Origin: Tenacibaculum ovolyticum DSM 18103
GTDB taxonomy: Bacteria; Bacteroidota; Bacteroidia; Flavobacteriales; Flavobacteriaceae
Assembly: GCF_000430545.1 (NCBI RefSeq)
Contig: NZ_KE387163.1
Span: 340,439-404,438, forward strand
Reading direction: 5' to 3'
DNA: 64,000 nt
Below are positions 37,252 to 45,600 of this stretch, piece by piece. Below the pieces are notes generated by a model. It was not told where the DNA came from. It made no database searches and was given only the letters and a program-made list of their open reading frames with translations. The translations under genes and the position numbers were made by a program. Every line of letters begins with the position of its first letter. The first letter of the stretch is position 1.

Positions 37252-37911
37252 TTAAGTATTTTGTATAAAAAACAAACCTGCATCATCTCCTGATTTAAGT
37301 TTTTTTATATTTTTATCTACATAAAAATAACCTATTCCCGTTTGGAAAATTTTAAATTCCTTTTCAATATCTTCTTCTAAAAGTTGTAAATAAAATTGAT
37401 GTTTTGGGCTAGGGTTAATAATATCTTGCTCAAAATAAGGAATACTTTGTAGTTTTGAAATATCTAACCCCATTCCATTCTCTTCAAAGAATACATGTTC
37501 TTTTTCCATGTATTCTTCAGTATCTGATATAAACTCAAAAAACTTTTTCTTCAAAATTATTTCCGATAAATTTAATTCTTCATCATTAGTCTGATCATAA
37601 ATTAAAACTTTGCTATAACCTTCTTTTAAAATTGTTAAATCATTTTTTTGATTAACTGTATATTTCGATGTTAAAGATTCTTTCACTCCTCCTAAAGAAT
37701 GTTCTTCAAGTGAAATAAATATAGAAATATTTTTATTTTCTGCTAGACTTCCATTTCTGAAAAAATTAGAAAAAATTGTACATAAATGTGTTTGATTTAT
37801 ATTAGTATTCGGAATTTTAGGCCAAATATTATTAGGCATTTGAATACCTCTTCCACCTACAAAACCTATACTTTTTTCTGTTTTATGGTCAGTAAAAATT
37901 AATTGTGACAT
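37252..37911 (-). CDS. Possible YwqG-like (DUF1963) protein, accessory to a toxin cassette
   Basis: I start at the ATG at 37911 (MSQLIFTDHK, 219 residues); the frame opens 17 codons earlier. The N-terminal GGRGIQMPNNIWPKI and C-terminal LKSGDDAGLFFIQ recall the YwqG/DUF1963 fold, known among immunity-type proteins of toxin loci. The match is loose. It lies 94 bases after the cassette's immunity gene and ends at a hairpin. Confidence 0.55.
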   Translation of the reverse strand: MSQLIFTDHKTEKSIGFVGGRGIQMPNNIWPKIPNTNINQTHLCTIFSNFFRNGSLAENKNISIFISLEEHSLGGVKESLTSKYTVNQKNDLTILKEGYSKVLIYDQTNDEELNLSEIILKKKFFEFISDTEEYMEKEHVFFEENGMGLDISKLQSIPYFEQDIINPSPKHQFYLQLLEEDIEKEFKIFQTGIGYFYVDKNIKKLKSGDDAGLFFIQNT

Positions 37912-38005
37912 TTTTAAATATATTAGTTTTAGTGACAGCCTTTCTTGCTTATTGCAGAACACTAGCTACATCAAATATTCTTCCCGACAATTCTTACGAT
38001 ACTAT

Positions 38006-38608
38006 TTAATCTATATTAAATGTATTATCTTGAGATATTTCCTCTAAAGACAATAAGTTATCCACCTTTTTTAAATGAAAACCAAAACCAAAATTTTCTT
38101 CTCTCGAATCTAAAGAATCTTTTCTTTCATATCCTGTTACTGTAACAATATACTTGCCTTTACTAACCTTTTTCTTTTGAGCTTCGTACACATTTTTAAT
38201 ATCATCATCTACGCCATCAAGTACTTCATAACTAAAAGTACTCTCCTCTGTTTTAAATTTTTTATAGCTCCAATTTCCTAACTGATTAATAGCTACAACC
38301 CATAATTCACCTTCATCAACCTCCAAGTTAAAACCTTCAATTTCTTTCACTTTAACCCATTGATCTTCCTTAAAAAAGGAACTCTCATTTTCATATATAT
38401 CAAAAAAATAATCATTAAAAGAAGCAGTAACGATTGGTAAAAACGTTCCCGTTATCATTATCTTTTTTGAAAAATCTTCACTTTCATCAAAAAGCTTCGT
38501 TAAGTTTTTCTTTTTTACTTTATCTTCTAAAAGTCTTTTTTTTAAAACTTCCTTTGAGAATAATGCAATAGCATATCCATTTGATGTAATCTTATTATTT
38601 AATATCAT
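38006..38608 (-). CDS. Candidate immunity protein of orphan GHH toxin (paralogue of the one at 42019)
   Basis: A 200-residue cytoplasmic protein that begins right after the orphan toxin stop. It shares FLPI, W(V/I)..(K/L)(E/F)EI(E/K)GFN(L/I)E, LW(V/I), SKG(K/R)Y(I/L)V.V.G(Y/F)(E/K)RK and NFGF.F.L(K/E)K(V/I)(D/E)N with the 199-residue protein behind the intact rhs gene. Paralogous toxins with paralogous partners make the immunity role plausible. Confidence 0.72.
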   Translation of the reverse strand: MILNNKITSNGYAIALFSKEVLKKRLLEDKVKKKNLTKLFDESEDFSKKIMITGTFLPIVTASFNDYFFDIYENESSFFKEDQWVKVKEIEGFNLEVDEGELWVVAINQLGNWSYKKFKTEESTFSYEVLDGVDDDIKNVYEAQKKKVSKGKYIVTVTGYERKDSLDSREENFGFGFHLKKVDNLLSLEEISQDNTFNID

Positions 38609-39061
38609 TTATTTACAGGGTATTTTTCCTTTTTTAATCATATTTTCCATTGTATCAAGAGCTTCATTTGGTGTCAGATTCGTTTTTATTATTCTACCAT
38701 TTGCTCCTTTAAACTTAAGCATTCCTTTCATATCATAACCTTCATAAGCTTTTCTCGCTTTTTTCATAAAGTCATCCAAAGTACCTTCAAAATTGCCTCC
38801 TCTCCAAGGAATACCTTCTCCTTTAAGTTTTTGGTGCATTTCTAAATGAATATCAGGAAAGTCACTAGGTTTATTTGGGTACCAAGCAAAAGCTTTTGTA
38901 GTTGATAAATTTTGAATACCTAATTTCCCAGCAACAGACCTCGGTAATAGATGATGTCCCATTCCTGACCAATTTAAAGGACCCCATGCTAATCCAAATG
39001 GATCAATCCAACTATTTACATCAGGTGCATACGCATAAAAATTAGGTTCTCCAGAAAGCAA
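38609..39061 (-). CDS. Orphan Rhs tip with GHH-type nuclease-like toxin domain
   Basis: The frame has no ATG; the first possible start is TTG at 39061, and the rhs core upstream is open to 39283. After the core end (NFYAYAPDVNSWIDPFGL) lies a domain of about 120 residues with GHHLLPRS, FAWYPN, LEMHQKL and EGIPW, ending KKGKIPCK. It is clearly homologous to the tip of the intact effector. The GHH signature suggests an HNH/EndoVII-type DNase; this is inference. Probably silent unless recombined. Confidence 0.72.
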   Translation of the reverse strand: MLSGEPNFYAYAPDVNSWIDPFGLAWGPLNWSGMGHHLLPRSVAGKLGIQNLSTTKAFAWYPNKPSDFPDIHLEMHQKLKGEGIPWRGGNFEGTLDDFMKKARKAYEGYDMKGMLKFKGANGRIIKTNLTPNEALDTMENMIKKGKIPCK

Positions 39062-39283
39062 TCCAATCGGGTCTTGAGAGATGTAACCTCCCGTTTCAGG
39101 ATTATAATATCTAAACCTATTATAAGCTAAACCTGTTTCTTCATCGTAATATTGCCCTTGATAGAGGAATGGTATAAAATGATTATCACCTTTACGAACA
39201 TTACCATAAATATCTAGCTCTCGCTCCCAAACCTTATTTCCTTTTTCATCAAATGATAAAATAGGGGTACCTAATTTAAATAA
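39062..39283 (-). pseudogene. Duplicated rhs core segment of orphan cassette 2
   Basis: 39061-39274 is nearly identical to the rhs core (FDEKGNKVWERELDIYGN through RYYNPETGGYISQDPIGL). Homology stops at GGTACCTAA; the frame then meets TGA at 39284-39286. No start codon is present in the open frame, so this is a non-expressed tail. Confidence 0.85.
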
Positions 39284-39321
39284 TCATTTTTTTACAAAAA
39301 ATCAATAACATTATACCAAAG

Positions 39322-39353
39322 TAAAAACCACAATTTTTACACTGTGGTTTTTA
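39322..39353 (-). terminator. Hairpin of the recurring CCACA/TGTGG family
   Basis: TAAAAACCACA and TGTGGTTTTTA form a perfect 11-bp stem with a 10-base loop, 33 bases after the stop of the 121-aa gene and just before orphan cassette 2. It ends leftward transcription of the rhs-immunity run. Confidence 0.78.
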
Positions 39354-39386
39354 ATTATTCATTACCGACAGGTATAACAAATCTAT

Positions 39387-39752
39387 TTATTCAAAATCTA
39401 AAAAGGTATCATTTTCTGTATAGTAATTTAATCCTAAAATAAATTCATCAATAGTTGCTTCGCTTTTCTGATGTAATACATTCATTATAACATCTTCAAA
39501 TTGGCGCCCATCATAAAGTAATTCTAAAGATTTCTCTACTACAAAATCAGGATAAACTTCTTCATCTTCATCTGAAATAATAGGATAACTTTCTAAATAA
39601 CAAGTACAATTTATATCTGTTATATTTTCATCTACTTCTGAAGAGTATAAACAAAAATTATTATCAGTCAAACCGTTTTCTTTAATTCTTTTTTTTACAA
39701 CATCTATTAAATGAGATAATGTATATGCTTTTTTAAATTCTAATTTTTCCAT
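39387..39752 (-). CDS. Small acidic protein of unknown function, immunity-like
   Basis: A 121-residue protein with acidic stretches (ISDEDEEVYPDF, YTENDTFLDFE), no signal peptide and no recognised family. It is the last gene before a terminator hairpin in the run behind the intact rhs gene. An immunity role is inferred only from position and acidity. Confidence 0.6.
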   Translation of the reverse strand: MEKLEFKKAYTLSHLIDVVKKRIKENGLTDNNFCLYSSEVDENITDINCTCYLESYPIISDEDEEVYPDFVVEKSLELLYDGRQFEDVIMNVLHQKSEATIDEFILGLNYYTENDTFLDFE

Positions 39753-39839
39753 AACATATTATTATTTACACATTCTCCTGTTAAACCATCTTATTTTCCT
39801 TTTGGATGATCCTAATCATAAAGACATATCTAGATTTTT

Positions 39840-40406
39840 TTATTCAAAAAAAAAAGAAATAAAATCTGATTGATATTTATTATCTAAATTTTTATCAAAA
39901 ATATTTTTGATATCTTCTATAAAATCAGGTAATGTTTCTTCATCTTCATCAAATGCTTCTAAATTATACTTCTCTTGTTCTATTTTCATTCCTTCTACCA
40001 TAATTTTAAAAAACATTGCAAGTGAGTCTGCTAATTTAAAACGAGTAGTTTTATTAATACTTCCATATACTTCCTTACTCGTTTTATCAAAATAAATAGC
40101 ATCGCCATTTCTTGTAGCAAATACTATCCAATCTTTATTCCAATTTAAATCATCATATTTTTCACCTTCGTTACTTCTTAGCACATACCAACCTTCTTGA
40201 ACCTTTGATTGCATTCTTTTAGGGTATAAATCTATATACAACTCACCTCCAATAGTAATTGTTTTATCGAATTCAAGATAGTCATATAATAAGTTTAAAG
40301 AATTTTCAGAACTACAATTTATATCTATAAATTTTACCTCGCCAATATCAGTATTATCTCTACCAAAAATTAATATGAATTTTTTTATTATCTCTTTTAA
40401 CTCCAT
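39840..40406 (-). CDS. SUKH-like immunity protein
   Basis: A 188-residue protein. WIVFATRNGDAIYFDKTSKEVYG matches the central strand pair of SMI1/KNR4 (SUKH) proteins, in which an IG..G..(I/L)..D block occurs; the ends are helical and acidic. It is one of at least four SUKH-type genes in this island. Confidence 0.65.
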   Translation of the reverse strand: MELKEIIKKFILIFGRDNTDIGEVKFIDINCSSENSLNLLYDYLEFDKTITIGGELYIDLYPKRMQSKVQEGWYVLRSNEGEKYDDLNWNKDWIVFATRNGDAIYFDKTSKEVYGSINKTTRFKLADSLAMFFKIMVEGMKIEQEKYNLEAFDEDEETLPDFIEDIKNIFDKNLDNKYQSDFISFFFE

Positions 40407-40436
40407 AGTTTATTTAGTGACATTTTGCTCGACCTA

Positions 40437-40628
40437 TTAACCTATCTTTTCTTTTATTCTCGGAATTTCCTCTATGTCCTTTATTTGAGTATAAATACTC
40501 ATCAGTTTTATAATATCTAAAGGTGTTATACCTCTATTCTTTTTAAATATTTTTTTCAATAAATTTACACTAAAGTAAATGTCGTAATATAAAAATTCTG
40601 CATTTACTTTAATTTTTTTTAAAAATAT
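40437..40628 (-). pseudogene. Displaced C-terminal reading frame of the adjacent SUKH-like gene
   Basis: A leftward frame of about 63 codons with protein-like composition (VNAEFLYYDIYFSVN, GITPLDIIKLMSIYTQIKD) and no useful start codon. It lies one frame away from the gene that ends at 40619. The shift falls in the T5A8 tract; one extra base would join them into a protein of about 230 residues. Confidence 0.5.
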
Positions 40629-41125
40629 TTATATGGATATTTATTATACAAATTGGGGCTAATATTATTTAAAGTATTTATAAAAGGTTTTTTTACAATA
40701 TCTTCGTCAACTTCTTCTATCAGATAGTTTTCTAATTTATTAACTATTAAACCTAATTTAAAAAAATCTTCAAAAGATAAGTTCATTTCAATAAACCCTT
40801 CTTCAATATATTCGCCTTTATTATGATCATAAAAAAATACTTTATTATCTTTAAGGCTTAAAAACCACTCGTCTCCTTGGCCAGAATCAGCAATTAACCA
40901 AAATATCTCACTTAATTGAGAATAATTTTTCTTTATATAGGAATTCTTATTTAATACCTTTTCGTAATCTAATAAATGAATATCAGGACTTAATTCCTCT
41001 GATTTATATTTGGAAATAAATTCTAAATATAATCCACTTTTAATAGGTATCTTATCTAGTTTTTTAATTACGTTATTACGAGGTGTAAGCTTATCTAACT
41101 CTTCTTTTATTTTTATTTCAAACAT
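40619..41125 (-). CDS. SUKH-like immunity protein, probably truncated at a homopolymer
   Basis: A 168-residue cytoplasmic protein. LIADSGQGDEWFLSLKDNKVFFYDHNKGEY is the SUKH core (the G(D/Q)G..(I/W)..D strand pair). It ends KYPYKYF at a TAA created inside a T5A8 run; an open extension in another frame continues directly. Either the gene has decayed by slippage or the tract makes it switchable. Confidence 0.68.
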   Translation of the reverse strand: MFEIKIKEELDKLTPRNNVIKKLDKIPIKSGLYLEFISKYKSEELSPDIHLLDYEKVLNKNSYIKKNYSQLSEIFWLIADSGQGDEWFLSLKDNKVFFYDHNKGEYIEEGFIEMNLSFEDFFKLGLIVNKLENYLIEEVDEDIVKKPFINTLNNISPNLYNKYPYKYF

Positions 41126-41300
41126 TTATTATTATAGTTAATTACATATTAACATCAAACACATAAATTTTGGTTCATTAGAAAATAATTATGGTTTTTA
41201 CTTTTGTATTTACCCTTTATTATTTCTAATAATTACTAAATAGTATCCATAGCTGATAAACCAATTTATACATCATATATAAACTAACATTACATCAATT

Positions 41301-41510
41301 TTATTCCAAGGAAATTTGAACTTCTCCCTTTTTTGAAACTAATTTTAAGCACTGGTATTTAACCTGTAACTCCTTAATATTTTCAATATATTTATAGGGA
41401 ATAAAATTAGTTTTTATTTTAAAATTTTCTTTTTCATTTATTCCCGTGGAAATATTCAAAATGCTATCTTGTAGTTCAAGTTTTTTCGTGCAAAAAACAC
41501 AAACTTTTTT
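41301..41510 (-). pseudogene. Displaced C-terminal reading frame of the next SUKH gene
   Basis: An open leftward frame of about 70 codons without start codon (KLELQDSILNISTG, NFIPYKYIENIKELQVKYQC, ending GEVQISLE). It overlaps the end of the SUKH gene whose stop is at 41456. One additional A in the A8 tract (T-run at 41505-41512) would fuse the two frames. Confidence 0.5.
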
Positions 41511-41992
41511 TTATCAATAAAATTGATTTTTGGTACAACAAACAAATCAGCTTCTTCAAATAATAAATCGTCTTTATCATCTATTACTAAAGAATCTGCT
41601 AATTTTAAATCATCTTCAAGCCAATTAAAAAAGTTTTTTCCTGTCTTATATAAATCTATCGAACCTATAGCTCCTAAATCAAGATAATATACTTTTAATT
41701 CACCATCTGCTTTATTAATGAATATTCCTTGACCAGAACCATCATCACCAATTAGAACGAAGCTAGATAAGTAATTTGATATTTCATATTGTAAATTTCG
41801 TTCTTTAGCCAATTCAAATCCATAAATTGAAATACCGCTATCAAATAAAATATGTTCATAAGTATTCCAAAAAGATAGCATATCATTACTTATCTCAAAA
41901 TTTAAATCTTGTAATACTTGTTCCTTATTTATTTCAAATTCTTTCTTACAAAAGATTATTGAATCAGGCTTTTCTTTTAAATTAAAATTCAT
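41456..41992 (-). CDS. SUKH (SMI1/KNR4)-family immunity-like protein
   Basis: A 178-residue protein with a clear SUKH pattern: NDMLSFWNTYEH helix, FVLIGDDGSGQGIFINKADGE strands and LDLGAIGSIDLY. The C-terminal DDLLFEEADLF region is copied as a scar near 34 kb. The last 15 codons follow an A8 run and may be a frameshifted end, since a longer alternative frame continues to 41301. Confidence 0.78.
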   Translation of the reverse strand: MNFNLKEKPDSIIFCKKEFEINKEQVLQDLNFEISNDMLSFWNTYEHILFDSGISIYGFELAKERNLQYEISNYLSSFVLIGDDGSGQGIFINKADGELKVYYLDLGAIGSIDLYKTGKNFFNWLEDDLKLADSLVIDDKDDLLFEEADLFVVPKINFIDKKKFVFFARKNLNYKIAF

Positions 41993-42018
41993 TTTTTATT
42001 AATACTATGACATATCAA

Positions 42019-42618
42019 TTACATCTGCGCAACATTAAAATTATATTTCTCGTCTTCTCTTGGGTCTTTATATCCATCAAAATTTTCTATTTTTTCTAAT
42101 TCAAATAAAAAACCAAAATTAGCCTCTGGGTATTCTAATGCCACTTTACGTTTAAAACCTTTAACATTCACTAAGTACCTTCCTTTAGAAATATTGAACC
42201 TAAATGAAGAATAAAGTGTTTCATCATCTAATGTTTCATAAGAATTATAATCTTTAGAATTATCATAATCTTTCTTGTTCCATGTATGTAAATTACTTAA
42301 AGAACCTATCCATAGATCATTATCCTCTTCTATTTCAATATTAAATCCTTTAATTTCAAATAATTCAATCCAATTATCATTAAACTTTTCATTCAGTTTA
42401 ATAATATACTCTATTGAATCAATAGGCAAAATTGGTAACCAAACTCCTTCTTGGATAGATTCAATATAAGTTTCTTGGTTCTTTTGAAAATAATTTAGAA
42501 TTTTTTTACTCTTATTTTTTTTGTTTTTAAAAAAAGAAACTACTTTTTTAGGTGATAATATATAAATTCCATAATCACTTATTTCTAATTTTCTCTCTTT
42601 TATATCATTTACTTGCAT
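42019..42618 (-). CDS. Candidate immunity protein of the intact Rhs effector
   Basis: A 199-residue cytoplasmic protein whose start overlaps the rhs stop by 10 bases, the tight coupling expected of a cognate immunity gene. It is homologous to the 200-residue protein behind orphan cassette 2 (shared GFN(I/L)E.(E/D)E, LW, SKG.Y.V.V.G, NFGF). No wider family is recognised. Confidence 0.75.
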   Translation of the reverse strand: MQVNDIKERKLEISDYGIYILSPKKVVSFFKNKKNKSKKILNYFQKNQETYIESIQEGVWLPILPIDSIEYIIKLNEKFNDNWIELFEIKGFNIEIEEDNDLWIGSLSNLHTWNKKDYDNSKDYNSYETLDDETLYSSFRFNISKGRYLVNVKGFKRKVALEYPEANFGFLFELEKIENFDGYKDPREDEKYNFNVAQM

Positions 42619-45600
42619 GGTATTTTCCCTTTTTTATGTAAATCTTGTAACTTTTCTAATCCTTCAAGTGGAGTTACGTTTTTAAGTAATTTGTTATCCG
42701 TTCCTGGTATTTTCATAAACCCTTTAGTATCCATATCTTTGTAAGCTTTCTTAGCTGCTTCAAAAAACTCATCAGATGTTCCTTTAAATTTTGATCCATG
42801 AAAAGGAATTCCTTCATCTATTAAATTCCTATGCATTTGTTTATGTAAATCTGCCGTTCCAACCCCATTATTTGGATACCATGCTATTGCATGGTTAGGA
42901 GATAAGTCAGCTATACCTAAAGATTTCGCAATACTTCTTGGCATTAAATGATGTCCCATACCAGAACCTAATAAATCTGAGTATAATCCAAATTTATCTA
43001 TATAAGCATTAGAATTACGTACATAACTATACATATTCGGCATTCCTCCAGCCAACCCAATCGGATCTTGAGAAATATAACCACCTGTATCAGGATTATA
43101 ATATCTAAACCTATTATAAGCTAAACCTGTTTCTTCATCGTAATATTGCCCTTGATAGAGGAATGGTATAAAATGATTATCTCCTTTACGAACATTACCA
43201 TAAATATCTAGCTCTCGCTCCCAAACCTTATTTCCTTTTTCATCAAATGATAAAATAGGGGTACCTAAGTAATCAGAAATAATACTAAATGTACCTTCTG
43301 ATGTAATTTTTGCAGAGGGCACAAATGTACCTTCATCAAACACCCAAGTAATTAGTTTTGTTGTTGGCTCTTCTTTATCAAAAGACAACTTACCTACATC
43401 ATCGGCAATCGTTTTTGGTCTTTCTGAAATAGCATACGCAAACTCGTGTAAAAGAACGTTTCCGTCGTAAATGTAACGGTTTATTTCTTTTTTGCCAATA
43501 TTTATTTTAGCTGTTCGCCTACCCAAAGCATCGTACTCAAAAACAGTAGTTTTTCCCTTAGGATCTTTTACCTGTTTTAACATACCATTGGCTTGCCAAG
43601 TGTAAAACCATTCACCATATTTCCAATGTGTTAATGGAGTATCTGGTTTTAAATTTGGTTGTGCTGCTTCATCGGTATAGCCCAAAACTCTATCGAACCA
43701 AGTATTTTTTGTTGGAGGGTTTTCTTTTTGTTCTTTTTTAAAATCTGCTAGTATTTGAACAGTATTATTCTTTGTTTTTTTAATTAGATTCCCTTCTGAA
43801 TCGTACAAATATTGCCAATTTTTATCTTGTAGTAACTGCCCTCCTTTTCCGTATTTAAGCTCGTCTTTTTCTTTATTCTTGTATAAATTACCTACCTCAT
43901 CAGGTAATTTATAATCATAACTATTATCTACGTATTGCGCACTAGCAAGGCTACCAAAAGCGTCGTAAGTAAATTGGGTGTTAGTGCGGCTTGTTACATC
44001 AAAAATTTGTTCTAATTGATGGTTTGGGTTCCAAGTATATCGAGTACTTCGGTAACGTTGCTTTTTACCGTGTACTTCATGGCTATTTTGCCTACCTTTC
44101 CAATCATAACCTCGGCTAGAGGTAATACCGCCTGTTACTACGCGTTCTATTTCTTGCCCTAACGGATTGTATTTTTTTTGAGCTGTATAGGCATTTCCTT
44201 CACTCTCTGCTTGGGTATTTACACACTGCCCTTGGGTATTATATTTATGCTGTATGTTAGCGCCTAAACTAGAGGTTAATGCAATACGATTACCATTTGC
44301 ATTATAGGCACTTTGCATGGTATACCCTTTTTCGTTAGGCAGCCCTGTACTTTGCTTTTCTGTTACAATGCGCCCTACATTATCGCGCTCTAAACTTACG
44401 GCGCTATTTTGGTTTCGGGCTTCTATTAATTGTCCGTTTTTATTATAAGAAAAGGTTTCCCAAGTGCCATCGCTATACTCAGTACGAGTTATTTGTCCTA
44501 AGGCATTGTATTCGTATTCGGTAAATTGATTGTTAGGGCGTTCTACTTTTATTACTTTACCAGCACGGTCTCTTCTATAAGTACGTTGCAATGCATCAAA
44601 ACCTGTTTCGGTAATTATTTCGCCATTTTTATTGCGTTTAAAACTATAAGTTTCGTTGTGTTCGTTTTTAATACTTTTTAACTGCTCCATTTTGTCGTAG
44701 CTAAAAAATACTTTGGTACCATTTTCTTGACGCATTTTTAAGCTCCCCATTGGGGTATATTCAAAATCTACCTTTGTTTTATTATTAAAAGCTTGTAATA
44801 CCTCGTTATAGGCATTGTATTTTAATTGAGTTTCTTCTTGCCCAATATTTTCTACACGTATTACACGTCCTAAATTATCATAACCAAAATTTTGTTGTAT
44901 GTGTCCGTTTGCAGTAATATTTAATACTTGTCCTCTACGATTATAAGCCCAACTTGTTATGTTACCGTCTTGGTCGGTAAAGGTTTCTAAACTGTATTGT
45001 TTATCGTATTTTAAATTACTTTTTTGGTCGTTGTTTTTTACTTCGCTAACAAGTTGCTTGTTGTTGTAAGTAAAAACAGTCATACTATTGTCTGGCTCTA
45101 CAATACTATTTACTAAATGCGGAGCTTCTTTTTTATAGGTATAATTACGTTTGTTACCTTCAGGATCTATAGTTATTACTAACCGTCCTTCTTCATTATA
45201 CATGTATTGTGAGGCTGCTCCGTTTGGATACACGACACTTGTTTGGTTACCTTGTTCGTCATAAGTATATCCGGTAACATTACCTTCTTGGTCTATATCT
45301 CTATAAACTTCCATAAACTCGGTATACTCAGTATACTCACTATCTCCTTCACCGTTTTTAATTTCGGTAACCAAGCCTTCGGGTGTATAATAGTAATAGG
45401 TTACAATGCCATTTGCATCTGTAATTTTATTATAACCTTCGTCAGTGTGGTATTCCATCCAACCTTCTTGCCAACCATTATCTCCCCATGTATGTATACA
45501 TTTTGCTGCGGTACCTTCTCCTTCATATTCCCAATAAAAGGCTTGTCCGTTACGGTCTACTTTTTTAATCATTAAATGATCTTGGTATTCCATAATGGTT

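Noticed and set aside
36661..39283. Second and third full rhs genes broken by sequencing errors
   Set aside because: Homology to the intact gene stops abruptly at different points (37117 and 39274) and unrelated immunity genes and hairpins lie upstream; these are partial duplications, not full genes with simple frameshifts.
32046..39353. CRISPR array from the recurring CCACAA hairpins
   Set aside because: Copies are hundreds to thousands of bases apart with genes between them, differ in loop and stem, and no cas gene is present.
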